Assembly: GCA_011009095.1 (NCBI GenBank)
Contig: VTPC01090916.1
Location: 207,840 to 271,839, forward strand
Reading direction: 5' to 3'
Source of the DNA: Ignelater luminosus
Taxonomy: Eukaryota; Arthropoda; Insecta; Coleoptera; Elateridae
Length of the DNA: 64,000 nt
The notes beneath the pieces are model-generated. The model did not search any database. It was not told the origin of the DNA and saw nothing but the letters and a program-made list of their open reading frames with translations. The translations under genes were made by a program, and so were the position numbers. Each line of letters begins with the position of its first letter. Position 1 is the stretch's first letter. Shown here piece after piece: positions 12,316-24,889 of the stretch.

Positions 12316-15300
12316 ATTATTACTACTGTCCTACATTTTAACGCTAAATTCATAACTAATGATACCGCTGAGAAACTAAATTTGTTTTCTTTGTGGTGTT
12401 TGTTTTCGGAATCTGAAATTTTTTACTTCCGAATTTTGTTATTGAAATTGACCCGAAATTCTCCTTTTTCTTCATATAACTTGAATCTAAATTTTGATGT
12501 CTTTGATTTGATTTTAGGATTCCTTAATGTTTTTTTTCCTCTTAAACAGATAATTACTCAGCGCTAATCGCTGGTAGCGCTCTAAAAAAACCAATTAAAA
12601 CTCACTTTGTAAAGAAAAAAATAAAACGGCATTTAAACAGATTACATTAACGCACAGCAATGGACCCATTATTGATCCTTAAGCCGCCCCAAAGATTGTA
12701 AATCTGCAAAAAGGAATAATTCTATTTAATCATTCGAAATAACAGTCTGTTAGATAAATAACTAAATAGAAACATCACGAAATTTTATGATTTAACCCAT
12801 AAAATGCATAATGGATGCGGTTTAATCAAACTAAGGGCGTTACTTTCATGAATGATGCTTTCGTGGTACGTCGTTACTGACGTAAATTCCCGTTTCGAAG
12901 ATCGATTACGAAAGCACGAGAAGAAGTATACTATTCATTTCTCGTTTAAATTATTGAATAATTGGCTTGAAAACAATAATAAGAAGAATTAAATTTCTTT
13001 TTAAAGTTTCAAAATAATATTAATGGTTACTGCTTGAAACAGTCCTTTCATTAATTTTTTATTTTTGGTCAATACGTTTTAATGCATTAAATGGAAGGTC
13101 AAGGGGCCGACTTCCTCGGCTATATTTTAAGTTGAAACTTTGGGAAAGTATAGAAAGTGAGTTTCCAATAAACGCAATGAATCGCAAAACTGCCATTCTA
13201 GTCCTTCGCTTAACTTCCACTCCCCTCTTAATGTCGTTCCTAATTTTCATTATTGAATAGAAAGTATAAGAACTGCTTTTCTTTCCTTCTCATTTTTCTT
13301 CCTTTTATTATTTTAAATTCTATTCGTTTTATTAAAACACTATCGAGCAGGTAATGCCCCCTGTTGGTGGAATCATTCTAGATTTTATGCCGTTCGTGAA
13401 TACATTGGCGTGCGTGATCCGCCTCCCATCAAGGATAGTCCGATTAATGGATACCAGCGATTTACGAGAACGATTGCGTGATCCTGCATCACTTTGTTAT
13501 TTCCTTCTATCCAATATTTTATACTCGTCTCTATCGGTATTTAGCATATGCTACTTTCCTCTATTAAAAATGTATCGTGATGTAATAAAACGTCTTTTAA
13601 TTACTTTCTTGATCTTTAATTAAACTTCCTGTAGCAGGTGCATAATTTTAACGATGATTTCGCTAGAATGGAAACCCGAGAAATGAAAGTGGTCCTTAAA
13701 GTGACCCTTGAGGGACTTCCTCAATTTAAGATTGTTGTTCTCACTTTAACCCTTACATAATCATTAACGCCCCTTAGGAACATTCATTTAATTGCACTCT
13801 ATATTTTAACAGGAAATGTCCTTCCCTATTTTAATATAGGGATTTTTATGAACTCCGTTGGAGCAGTGGAGCGTTTACAAGTCGTCGTGTCTCATCCTAT
13901 AAACTGGCTTTCAGGGTTGTGTTTATGTAGCGAGAAACTGCTGTGATAATGGCACAATCATCGCGCCCATCTACATCTTAACTATTGCCGTTTTTACTGC
14001 TGCACTATAAAGCATATAGCGCTCCCTACTACATTGTGTTCCTGAAATATGTAAAGTGACACCTAATTATTGTTGGACCGTAAACACGGCCCCCGAATAG
14101 AATACCAAATGCGAATTTTGGTTTCATAACTGCTGGACATAAATTTTGGATTGTAAAGTGTACCGGTACGCCTGGCGTTACATTAAACGGACAGGGGCGG
14201 AGTTTTTTTTTAAATTATACTCGCTTTTACGTTCCATTTAAACGTCAGTGTAATTGCTGAGACGTAAAATATTTTAGTGGAAACAAATTCATAATAAAAT
14301 CAAAGAATGAAATAGTTACCATCAGAAATGTAAATTTTGAAAGTTTTATTGGGCAATAAATTAAAACATAAAAAGTAGCGCACCTATTTTTAGTTTATCG
14401 AATATTTAACTTGACAAAACTTAAAATGTTTTGGTCAGAAAAGCTTGTTTAAAAATGAATTATTTTGATGTCGTGTGAAAATTAAAACCTGCGCCGGTCC
14501 TGGCACCTGAAAACCCGTAAAACGAAAGGGTGGCGTAGGTAGGGTAAGTAGGTTTATTGCAGCGCGGAACACCTGCTGCGCTGTAAATTACCCCAGGATC
14601 TAAATATTGCGTGAGTATGTGCCTATCAATGTAAGTGAGTGCGGTATGTCTATCTCTTTGCAGCGCAGCCCTGCGTGCCAGCCTTTCCTATCTAATCCTG
14701 ATATATACACACTTAATTGCCGGATTCTTTCGCACTATTTTTCGATTAAATCGTTCGGGGTATTACTCTTTTTCTTAATTATAATTCCGCCGAATTTGTC
14801 TTAAAAGTTTGGAACTGTCTGAAAACAACGGAGGAGAATTCAGAATTCTGGGAACCCCGTGAGTGCTCTTGAATAATTAGAAGTGGGAATGTCGTTCTAT
14901 TTGGGAAACCCTCGATAATCGAAAACGAGATTTTGTAGAGAAAACTCTTGGAAATTTCGAAGTTTATTTATTATTATTCTTGGGGAAACTTTTAAATTGC
15001 AATTATTTAAAACAACTTTCTTAAAGGATTTTAACATCAAATTCTAATCTTCTTTTTTGTTTTATACAAAAAAAACTTTTTATTATTTAAAATGAGCCCG
15101 TGTAAAAAAAAACAAAGATAAATAATTCCACGTTTTATATTCTTTGTAGTTTTTACGAACCCCCGAAATGTAATTTATAATCATGAAAATTTTCCCTTTC
15201 CCCGAAATAAATTTTTGTATGAATGAATTTTAAAAGTACAAATAAAAGAGGAATTTGTTTTTATTAAGAGAAATCGGGAGAATCGTGAATTTCTGTTTTA

Positions 15301-15824
15301 TTTCTGGAATTTTATCATTTCCCTTTCTTGAGTTAATTTCCATTTCTATCGCGTGCTTGCATTGTATATGTTTTGAACAACAACATCGACCACCGACGAC
15401 GCCCGCTTTTCATGTAGCAGAGTAGCATTTACGAAAAATCTCTGCTTTTTAAAACGTAACGAGTATGACTACAGATAAGATCGTGTCATCTATACGTAAC
15501 GTTGCGGGACTCATTTTAAAGCAAATCAATACATTTTCAGTAAATTCTTTTCTTTCTTACTTCGTTTTACATGAATGGGAGAATTATGTAAAGTGGTACA
15601 CAAAGCAATGGCTTATTGAATTGAACAAATTTTTTTTCAACATGATTTCTTTGAAATGGCATTTTTAGATTATTTCTAAAGTGATACACATTAGCTCTGA
15701 GATTGCATCATATCAAGAGCGACTGAATTTTATTTTTAAATTAAAGAAATCGCGATTTTTGTTTCTGGCAATCTAAATGGGTTTTGTGGTGAAACCCTAA
15801 TTAAGTATTAAAATCTACAGGAGC
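12316..15824. other. AT-rich stretch, no gene recognised
   Basis: An 89-codon plus frame at 13354-13623 and a 65-codon one at 14607-14804 have no recognisable motif. A slightly GC-richer piece lies at 14485-14600. No RRM motif of the Rbp6 gene was found here. Confidence 0.3.
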
Positions 15825-16062
15825 GGGATTTGGCGCCTATGGCAAAATTTCCTAAGGCACTACGTTGATCCTACAAAAAGCACTTCTAGAATTTACAAAC
15901 TTGTAAAGTTGCTAATCGTAATTAAAGACAGTTGTGGGTTTTCATAACGTCTGAACAGTATGAGAAAAACGCTGGAAATTCAAAAAAAAACAATGGAAAT
16001 CTACTCTAAACACTCCTAGGCACTAAATGACCAACAGATCGTTATGCCATTCGAAACAAGAC
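15825..16062 (+). repeat. Local repeat family, copy 1
   Basis: Landmarks in order are ggcactacgttgatcctaca, cttctagaatttacaaa, acgctggaaattc, ctactctaaacactc, taggcactaaatgaccaaca and gat. The same series occurs in three other places up to 19640. No coding potential is seen. It ends just before the hAT element. Confidence 0.7.
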
Positions 16063-16064
16063 CA

Positions 16065-18480
16065 ACCTTTTCTGCTTCGAGCCTTCTCTGATTATAAATA
16101 AAATTTTCATGCGCCCCCCTTTTCATTTTTCTGCTTTGTCAAGATAAATAAAAACAAACGCACACATTTATTTATAATATAATTTGTTTACAAATAATTG
16201 TTTAAAATTTGTTTAAAATTGTACTAAAATGTTAAAAAATTAGATTAGTGAGACGGTTGAGCTTGCATATTCTGAACCAGCTGGTCGATTCTAGGTTCAG
16301 TTTTTGCCAGAGCTTTTGTCAGCATTTTGTCGACGGCAAGACGATTTCGTTGCATAGTTTTGATTAGAACCACTCGCATAAGTAAGTCGATGAAATCGGA
16401 ACAAGCAAGAGTGGCAACTTTTGGATTAACGTTTGATCTAAAACTTCTCCAATGTCAAGAGGTGAAAGTCTTTTTTTTGTGCTCGAATCGGCCTTCATAT
16501 CTAGAAGTTCTTCTTTGAACTTCTTCTGGTAATTGCAAGAATCGACAACAAATGGATTTCTAGTCATGTACCTAATTGGTGATTCTGAATTAATAGTATC
16601 GGTCAATGCTTGCAAATGATCTTCTATTTCAATTTTCAACTCTTCGTCTAATCTTTGATTTATAATTTCTTTGTGTACTCGAGTTAAAGATAATAAAGCT
16701 TCAGCAGACACCTTTCGAGTTCAAAGTTGAAGCTTTAATGTGAAACCCTGAATATGATCGTAGTTACTTATCAAAGGGCCGTTTGCGCCCCGAAGCTGCA
16801 AGTTTAGCTGATTCAAGGCTTTACATATATCAGTCAAATAGACCAACCTCCATTGAAATTGTTCATTATTGAACATTTGCAGAAAATCGTTCTTTCTTTT
16901 GAACTCGATAAAGAGTATTACTTCTTCTTTCAATTCGTGAAGGCGTACCAACATGTTGCCCTTAGACAGCTATCCTACTTCTGTGTGGAATAGAAGGATC
17001 CTGTGATCAAGATCCTCGCAAAATAAAGTAAATAATAGACTGTGCAAAGCGCTGCCTTTAATGTAATTCACGACGTTTATAGTCGAGTAAATTCTATGGC
17101 AATGTTTGCTAACTAGCGTAGGATTCTTTTCCTTGATTTTTCGAGCTAAGCCTGATCGTGCACCTATCATTACAGGGGCGCCATCTGCGCAAAGTCCAAT
17201 GAGTTTATTCCAATCCAAATCATTTTTTCCGATGAAATCAGATATTGAATCAAATATATCGTCAGATTTAGTACCTGTTGTCAAAGATTGGAAGTACAAA
17301 ATCTCTTCTTTAATTTGATCTTTGCTGACGTATCGAACATTAACGATAAACTGCGCACAGTCAGCGATGTCTATTGGCAAAGAATTGCGATGATTTTACT
17401 TTGTTTATGATTTGTGACTTTATGTCTGCAGCAATAGCATCGATTCTACGCTTCATGGTGTTATTTGAAAGAGAAATCGACTTCATTTTTTGTTCCGATT
17501 CTTCTCCTAATATTATCTGTGTGGCTTGAATAATTCTTCATTGATAATGTGAGGTTTCTTTTGCTTCGCTATCAAACAAACTATGTTATTTCAAATGAAA
17601 CTTTGAGATGGTGTGACTCGACTTCGTGATAACTTTTTGACTTATCCAATCTCATACGCTTGATGAGTGTTTTTGATTTGGAAGAAAAAAACTCTTTTGA
17701 ATTGGTTATCGTAGTAGGATGTTGTTGGCTCAAGTGTCTCTCAATACGAGTGGGTCTCATGGAGTCATTACTCAAAACTTTCAGACATATCACATACTGA
17801 GGCAATCTCGTCTTTTTTAATGAAGGTAAATCCAAACTTAATGTGGTCTTCAAAAAGCTTTCTCTATTTTGCTGCCATGTTTCTGCTGCAACAAAAAAGT
17901 AAAGATAAAAACTTGCCCATTTCATCCAACCAAACAAAACACTTATCTACCTAATTATTAATTTGAAAGAAAATAAAAATTATGACTGAGATTTAATACA
18001 AATTTACCTTTTAATAACAACGAAACTTCAGTGTATTAAAAACAACACCGAGAAACTTTCCTGAACTTGTGTACAGTAATGAATGAATGCGTGATTGTTT
18101 TCTAAGCCTGACTGATCGTATGTAATAGTAATGAGGACTGCTACGAGAGCCTAAAAAGCAGAAGTACACGGCAGATACAGACAGTCATCGTTGTGATGAT
18201 AAACTAAAACTCCGTCCTTAGCTTATGAATGGCAGATAGAGACACATAGCGCTTCTACCGGCGAAATTTGATCCTAGCGGTCCTCGTGTGGGTGGAGCAC
18301 GGTGAGTCAAGACTTGAATGGACTTGTCGAGGTATGGGAAAAACGACCAAAAGAATTAGCAAGTGCGGATTTACGTTGTTTAATAGATTTTTCTTTCGAA
18401 AATGCAAACGCATTCCCCCCCCTACGATGTCTCTACGCTCCCCTAGGGAGGCGTGCGCCCCCAATCTGGAAGTCCTGCTT
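16065..18480 (-). mobile_element. Probable hAT element around the transposase
   Basis: On the minus strand the 5' end starts near 18477 with caggacttccagattggggg and gcgcacgcctcc, which matches the usual start of ZBED-type hAT elements (CAGGGxTTCxCAACCxGGGGG). The other end lies near 16065-16120, where a catgcgcccccc word occurs. I could not find a matching terminal inverted repeat or the 8-bp target duplication, so the borders are approximate. The stretch 17960-18400 between the 5' end and the coding part holds no gene. Confidence 0.5.
16245..17960 (-). pseudogene. Decayed hAT transposase, ZBED5/SCAND3 type
   Basis: Read from 17937 downwards, the first frame gives a BED-like zinc finger (YVICLKVLSN, then HLSQQHP; a C-x2-C-type pair whose first Cys is replaced, plus His) and SKEFFSSKSKTL. 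Next come KKPHIINEELFKP, then PIDIADCAQFIVNVRYV, IGLCADGAPVMIGARSGLA and LLFHTEVGWL-like words. The latter match the DDE-region blocks of ZBED5/FAM200-like hAT transposases (LCTDGAPAMxGxxSG, LHTEVRWLSRG). The C-terminal part (16711-16245) ends MQAQPSH, stop, as in the family. Stops at about 17380-17580, 16960 and 16715 break it into four open pieces. The LDES(T) catalytic block seems lost near 17390. It lies inside a cluster of one short repeat family. Confidence 0.85.
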
Positions 18481-18487
18481 TAAACAC

Positions 18488-18685
18488 TAGGCTAAAGTAC
18501 AAAATAGTAGGTACGTCTAGAATTCACAAAATTGTAAAATTGAAACTCGAATTTAGAAATTTCAGGTATGGATTTTGGGGGAAAAGCGTTGGGAGTTCTA
18601 ATGAAAACGCTGGGAATCTATTCTAAACATACGTAGACACTAAATAACCAACAGATTATTAGTTTGAAATTACGAATTACAGTGA
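18488..18685 (+). repeat. Local repeat family, copy 2
   Basis: This copy has gtctagaattcacaaaattg, gcgttgggagttctaatgaa, ctattctaaacatacgtaga and cactaaataaccaacagatt in order, directly after the hAT end. It is closest to copy 4. Confidence 0.75.
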
Positions 18686-18787
18686 AACCTGTCTATTTTG
18701 AACACTCGCGGTTTTTGTTTGTATCTATCCAGTATACGTAAATGTAAGATTTCACGCTAAGTTGCAAAAAAGAAATTAAGAATTTAC

Positions 18788-18910
18788 CGTTTCATAATGT
18801 TATTAAAAGTCTGGAGATTTCAAAAAATCGCTGAGGATTCAGAGAAAAAGCTGAAGATCTACTCTAAACATTCGAAGACTAAATAACCAACATATTTATT
18901 CTTGATAACC
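18788..18910 (+). repeat. Local repeat family, copy 3 (3' part only)
   Basis: Only the second half is present: taatgttattaaaagtctgg, cgctgaggattcagag, gatctactctaaacattcg and actaaataaccaacat. It lies about 100 bp after copy 2. Confidence 0.7.
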
Positions 18911-19427
18911 TGCATTACATTTGAAACAAAAGCGATTCCGGTAGGTGGTCGCCTCAGCCGGTCCAAATCGTTGTTATTCCAAGAGGATTAAAAAAAGAGG
19001 AGGACTTGAGCTGCGATAGTAACGACGGGGTTTTTTCCTGTGATCAACTTTGGACTTGTTTAATGTTTCGCAATTCACGTTACGCTTTTTCAGTTTATTC
19101 TGTTTGATTATTCATTCCGCTCGTTAAGATTTGTCTTGTGCTTTTTTAGATAGGACTTGAACTTTATAGTGCTATTACATCTAAGTCGCACAAATAAATA
19201 TCAACGTCAGCTTAGCATTAGCAATATTTGAAAGTACTGTTTGTGATGTTGATGATCTTAGACAGAATCGACCAAGTTCAAGCAGTTCTTTGATGATTAA
19301 TTACTGCACCTGTCTTTATCGATTTTCACGCCCCCATAGTCTGTGTACCCTGAGGCAGTCATCTTACCGGTTTAAATTTTCAGATCGGCCTTGTGCCGTT
19401 TGAAGCGTGAAAGAATCTTAATGATAG

Positions 19428-19640
19428 CCCGAGGCACTGCGCTGATTGTACAAAACTTACGTCTAGAATTCATAAAAATTGAAACTCGAAGTTAGGGCCT
19501 CACAATGTCATTAAATGTCTGAATATCCGGAGAAGAACGCTGAGAGTTCTGAAGAAAACACTAGGAATCTACTCTAAATACTAGTAGACACTAAATAACC
19601 AACGGATTCTTAGTTTAAAATTATTCATTACATCACGTCA
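19428..19640 (+). repeat. Local repeat family, copy 4
   Basis: This copy is complete: cccgaggcactgcgctgatt, gtctagaattcataaaaatt, aatgtcattaaatgtctg, aacgctgagagttctgaag, ctactctaaatactagtaga and cactaaataaccaacggatt. It shows that the family is at least 210 bp long. Confidence 0.75.
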
Positions 19641-19849
19641 TTTGGATGTAAAGGACTTTTTTGACCAGGATCGATGATGTGGCAAAATTTCTGAAGGAGT
19701 CTTTGTGTGGTAGACAGGGTGGCGCTTTTATGAAAAAATAACCTAAGATAAATAATGAAATCAAAGTAATTTGTTGTTGTTGTTGTTTTGTGACTGAGGC
19801 TTTAGGTCGCGGTTGCCTTGGACCTCGTGGCTTCAACTACTGTGGTCAT

Positions 19850-20068
19850 TTCACCCCCAAGTATAATTTAGCCAAACCGAGGTTTTTCATCTCCGGTAGG
19901 TGTTTTTAATGTGTCACACGGAACCGACTGCTTCACATTTGTCCCGGAGGATGGCATCCTTTTCCAGACGTTTTCCGCGAGAAAAATCTCAGGACCTTAG
20001 GCGAGAACCGAATCCGCAACCATCGGGTTGATAGTCAGATGCGTAACTATCAGAACCACTCAGGCTCC
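19850..20068 (-). mobile_element. tRNA-derived SINE-like sequence
   Basis: On the minus strand from 20068 the sequence reads ggagcctgagtggttctgat then agttacgc, similar to a tRNA start and A box. It continues ctgactatcaacccgatggt (anticodon-arm-like) and ggttgcggattcgg, close to the polymerase III B box (GGTTCGANTCC). It then runs into unrelated sequence down to about 19850. The spacing fits a tRNA head of roughly 70 nt. It is too diverged to be a functional tRNA. No poly-A or tail repeat was identified. Confidence 0.5.
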
Positions 20069-21604
20069 TAATTTCTATAGTATTGTTATTTCTTATAGTC
20101 CCCGTTTGCTGAATTCTTTGCAATATCGCGCCCTTGTTTTCTGGAGAAGATGAGTCACATTCAAAAACTCACTTCCTAGGATTGGTAGTCCAGGTTTCCG
20201 TCTTTCTGTAAAATTCCCTATTCCCTTACTGGCAAGCTTACTCCTGAACTGCAAATGACTCATAATTATTTTTAAAGTTTCTTCGTCCACCATCTCCTGC
20301 TTGTGGACATACAACAGTTTTGCGTTCTCCAGCCTTGTTGACTTGTCTCCATTTTCAAGAAATGTAGCTTCTAGATTGAGTCATCGGAATCGTAATCGTT
20401 ATCGACATTCGATGCTAGATTAAAATCAAATCGTTTCGTTTGAAGATCCTGTAAAGGATCTAATGCTTGAAGTTTCAACTTTTCGGGCAATTTCATCATC
20501 TGCGTCAGAATTTTCTGTCTGATCTTCGGTGATTTCCAACTCCTCAGCTAATTCCTCATCGGCGAGAGGTGTCTCTCAAAATAATAATTGGACATGATCT
20601 AAGAACTGTCGCAAACAAAATCAAATCGCTCGTATTACGTTTTGTAAACAAGCTGCAAAAGGTGAAAGAAAAATACTTGAACAACTCCTTCGGAGCTTTT
20701 TGGTTACTTACAGTACTATAAACTAAAAAATCTATTTTTTTTTACTCTTGGTGGCTTTTTGGTTACTTAGGAATAGTGTTGCAAAGATTTGCAGATTTTG
20801 TAAGTACTATTTGATTACTTCCACACAATTTTCAACTGGAGACTCGTAAATACATCAGGAAAACAGCAACTAAAACAAAACAAAATGGAAAGCGAATACA
20901 AGTGTGATAACAGAAATTAATAGCAGATCTTCGATCATTTATCTGAAATTGGAACAATAGACATTTGGAGAAAGCCAAATCTCGTATGAAAACAAACTGC
21001 AAAAATACAAAACCTGAAGTTAAACTAAAATCGAAGCAGTGTGAGAATGATCAGGGCAACTTACTATTTGGAAAAATGAGTGTAAGACAAGAATGACGAG
21101 GACATGTTTTGATATGAAGAAATTGCAGGTATAAGATATTAAATGATGATAAAATAGTTTTGGATGATTGAACAAACATGGAGAAAGCTAGAAGAACGAC
21201 ATGATTAGAAAAGAAAGACTACAAAGGCAATACGAGTTAAAAACTATATGGAATTTACAAATCAAGTAAATAAAAGCCGATACACATTGAAAAGCCAGTT
21301 GAGCAGGCGCAAACAGTAGGTAACTATGCAAAATTATTAGAAGACATGCTGTACACAATAAAAGAACCAATTCCACTATAGGCAGAATACCTTGGTGAAA
21401 CAATGAAGAAAATTAAGAGCTACCAAAATCTTTTTGGGCCGTTTTGAAATCATTAGTCTACCCCAATAATTAGAAGGATAATAATTCCGCCTAATTAATT
21501 GAAAAAGTCAAGTATTACTTAAGAAGATCGATAGAAATGTTATACAATGGTTAGTGATGAGTACCAAAACTTATTTAATATTTATCTAACTGACACATAA
21601 TGCT
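20069..21604. other. No gene recognised
   Basis: The 73-codon minus frame at 20093-20314 and the A-rich sequence at 20860-21420 show no family motif. Part of 20930-21420 may be a worn upstream part of the LINE whose thumb motif appears at 21605, but no RT motif could be read. Confidence 0.25.
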
Positions 21605-21850
21605 AAGCAAATGCAGAAAAAAATAGACAGGCTAACTGAGAAAACGGAAAAATTGGAACTGCAAATTGCTAAGAGTAAAACTAATAACACAACGTGTGTG
21701 GTAAATGCAATAACATCAAAGATAATTACTCGGAGTCGGAACGAAGAGCCCATAAAGAGAGTAAAGCAATTTACACACTTAGGGAGTGTGATCACTGAGC
21801 AAGAGAATGTTATAACAGTGAAGAATAAGAGGAAAAGGTACAGATGAATA
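21605..21850 (+). pseudogene. LINE thumb-region scrap
   Basis: A 78-codon open frame reads MQKKIDRLTEKTEKLELQIA, then TRSRNEEPIKRVKQFTHLGS and VITEQENV. This matches the conserved 'helix - K(M) - NxxPIExVxxFxYLGSxIT' segment of non-LTR retrotransposon reverse transcriptases just after the catalytic box. Neighbouring LINE motifs (YADD, C-terminal region) were not seen, so it is a short fragment. It is followed at once by a direct repeat. Confidence 0.65.
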
Positions 21851-21857
21851 GGTTACG

Positions 21858-22110
21858 TTTGGTTGTGACGTATTTGACACCCTGTTCACTCGAAAAATTC
21901 TTTGAAAATATTCTGAAGCGTGACACTTTTCTTCTTACAAGTGATAATAGTTAAAATCTACCATTTTTATTCAAATGGTCTGTCGACGGGATTGAAACAT
22001 CAACGATACAGCAAATAAACGATTTCAAATTTTAAATCTCCATCTGTCAATTTAGGTGGCTAATGAAAACAGTTGAAGATAAATTCCTACAAGAATGCAA
22101 CGAGTAAAAA
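21858..22110 (+). repeat. Direct repeat, copy 1 of a widely spaced pair
   Basis: The series caccctgttcactcgaaaaa, gaagcgtgacac, aaatctaccatttttattca, aatggtctgtcgacg, catcaacgatacagcaaata and taggtggctaatgaa recurs at 24890-25180 in the same order and orientation, about 3 kb away. No reading frame is conserved between the copies. Confidence 0.75.
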
Positions 22111-23279
22111 AGGTTTCTGCTTTATTCTTTAAATTATTTCTTGGGAAACTGGCACATCTTTAAATATATGAAACTGTACCCTCAACGATATCTTTTTACT
22201 AAAGATCAAACTTTTAAGGCACTAGAAATATTTAAAATACTCAAATGGGTACCTAAAACTTCAAATAGGCCATTAAAGATTCATCACAGAAAAATCAAAA
22301 TACATTAAAATAATGATAATAATAATAGTTATAGGTAGATGTTTCAAAGAAAGCTTAATCGTCCTTTCAAAAACTAGTCACTAAATGAATTTTCAAATTT
22401 GGGAAAATAAGTCAATTTTGATTAAAACTCCATCGCCGTAAGTTCTGCAACAATGTCCTTGAAGATTGTTAAAAGGGCAGGGTTTTGTATGTTTCTTTAT
22501 CAAGTTTACACGTTTTGCTTGTAATTCATCCAACGAAGATTTACTATGAACAGCTGAATTTTTTCTTAGATGCTCAATAGAATCTCTAAGAAGCGCTTCT
22601 ACCGCGAACTCTTTGCTGATATTGCAGGTTGGCTTATCAGTTTTATTGACTGATTTTTCACAGCAAGTGACCATTGAGCTTTTTTTTATCTTTTGCACAA
22701 CTTCCAAAACCGCACTTAATAATAATAATAATAATATTATCAGCCAATGGCAATTGAAGATATTTGATTAACATCAAATAAAAACAGAAAACTCAACACA
22801 GGACCGCCGGAGGCTCTACGACTGTGCGCCATGATTTGAATTTGAGTTTTTCAACAAAATGATGGAGGTGGATCACCGCATTATTAGTTATGTTCGCTTG
22901 AACAGTTTTTTGATAAACGTTTTCCGGAAGAGATCCTGTGCTGCGGTTAGCTAAATTACTTGATGCAATTCCCTTAGATGTTGTTTCAAAGTTTGTCACG
23001 GAGTATCAATTATTGATTATTATTCATAAATCCCAGATCAGACTTTTGGAAACTAACTCTGTTATTGTGTGGAAGTTAATAGAGCAATTTTGAGCAGTAT
23101 CTTATTTCGATTTACTCTGTGGAACGCCATGTTAATTCGAAGTTTCTTTATAGTTTTCAATGTTTTGATATTCTTCAAAATTCAATCGAGAAAGTTTGAG
23201 AAAATCTTCGTGGTTGTGTGGAGGATTAAAAAACCTTTCAAACATTGTACCATTTGATCCCCCGTGGTACTTACAGTTT
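22111..23279. other. Unrecognised stretch between LINE scrap and GC-rich block
   Basis: There are two minus-strand open frames, 22393-22707 (104 codons, with a CNISKEF...CCRTYGDG pattern of scattered Cys) and 22793-22999 (68 codons). Neither matches a family I know, and neither has visible splice signals linking them. A short (TAA)n run lies at 22718-22740. Confidence 0.3.
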
Positions 23280-24340
23280 TTAAGGCGTTTACGCTGAGAC
23301 GCGCTTGGAATAAGCTTGATGCGGCCCAAGAAACAGTGGGGTGCGATAGGTACGACCAGACCTGAACAGTCTTTCAGGCCCGAAAACGGCCCGATTAACC
23401 CGACGTAGGTTCGAAAAGCCCTTTGATTTTTAAAGTGAGGCCTGGCCCCACCTAAATTCGAGCTTTGGGCCTCGCCGCACAAAGGCCTGACAAAAACCCT
23501 CTAGGTACAGTACGAAAATCCTCCTCTTTGTTTCAGTGTGAAAATAATGCTTGTCTTGGTGGGTACAAAAGTAACGCTTGTCTTCTTCGGTGCGGTACAT
23601 TACAAAAATAGTCCATTCGGGTCAGTACGAAAGAGATTTCTGCCCGGTGCCGTATGAAGATTGTCCGCTTCGGATCAGTATAAAAATAACGACCCAAAGA
23701 TCCAACAAGTTCGAACAATCTGACAGAGCCGAGACCAGGGTGGCCTAGATGAAGCAACATGCTGAAAGAGGCCTTGATGGATTTTGAAATTGAGACCCGC
23801 GCAAAACCAACTAAGAAAGCCGCCCGCCCATGGTGCAGAGCAAGAATTCTCTTCTTTTGTTCAGTATGAAAATAATGCTTGTCCGGGTCAGTACGAGAAT
23901 TACTCAAGTCCGAGCCAGTACGAAGAAGATCTCGGTCCGGTAAAATGCATACGAAAATCATCCGCTGTGGTTCAGTCCAAAATGCCTGCCCGAGTCAGTA
24001 CGACAAATCTCCGGTACGGTTGAGTACGAAAATAGCCCGTCCGTGTCGGTATGAAACAGATTTAGGTCTAGTGCAGTACGAAATTGTTCGCTTTGGATAA
24101 CTACAAAAATAACGGCCCGCTCTGCAGGTCCGACAAGTCCCCGACTCTCAACAAGCTCTAACGACCCGATAGGGCCAAAGCCTGGACGGCCCGAGAGGGC
24201 CAATTAATTAAATTGGCCCGACATAGGCCCGAAAAGCTCGAAATTCTTAAATTGAGGCCCGACCCGAACTCGAGCTTCGGATCGCGCACGAACCTGCCTT
24301 AAAAATCCGATCCGTGCAGGCCTCTAGAACGCGCTAGAGG
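23280..24340. repeat. GC-rich repetitive block with degenerate ~30-40-bp units
   Basis: Two arms (about 23500-23700 and 23850-24120) consist of repeats around the words cagtacgaaaat, gtccgggtcagtacga and cggttgagtacgaa, with frequent CG dinucleotides. They are bordered by related sequence rich in cccga words (gcccgaaaacggcccgatta at 23380; ggcccgacataggcccgaaa at 24205). Open frames of up to 142 codons exist on both strands, but they are low-complexity and do not agree between units, so I do not call a gene. Its base composition is unlike the AT-rich surroundings. Confidence 0.7.
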
Positions 24341-24889
24341 TGGGGGCGTGACATGAATCATAGTGGGTCACGGCGTAAATCATGTGAATGGGCAAGGCTT
24401 GATTGTCAATTGACCGTGCAGAACTGTGAAGCACATGCTGCACATCGAATCACGAACTATAATGGGTCAGGATTGTCGAAGGGTCACAAATCATAACGGG
24501 TTCCTTCGAAATTCAGATAAAATATTGCTTACTATTTTACATACGCTCACTGAATTTTAAACAGCGAAGAAATAATGAAAGATAACTAAAGAATGTCTTG
24601 GATTCGAATCTACGATATAAATAGTAGCTTGGTTTATGGAAGTTGGCCGTATTCAATATCACATATTTTGCCAATTTTTTGAAAATTATTTTTTTCTATG
24701 GGCGGTCATATAATAAGATTAAAAGATTTCTGAAGATTTAACAATATGCACGCAGGACTTGTGAAAAGATGCTCAAAACAACTTGCCATAGGCGCTGCAC
24801 CATGGCCGTACTTAGAAATAAAAGCAAATAATGCGGATGCAGTAAGTATTTGATTTTCCTCTAAGATATTTCAGTGTTTCCATGAGCGT

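Noticed and set aside
19990..20068. Functional tRNA gene
   Set aside because: The acceptor stem does not pair and the B box is mutated. A SINE head or tRNA pseudogene fits better.
23533..23961. 142-codon minus-strand frame in the GC-rich block
   Set aside because: The frame follows degenerate repeat units and conflicts with equally long plus frames. No known domain is present.
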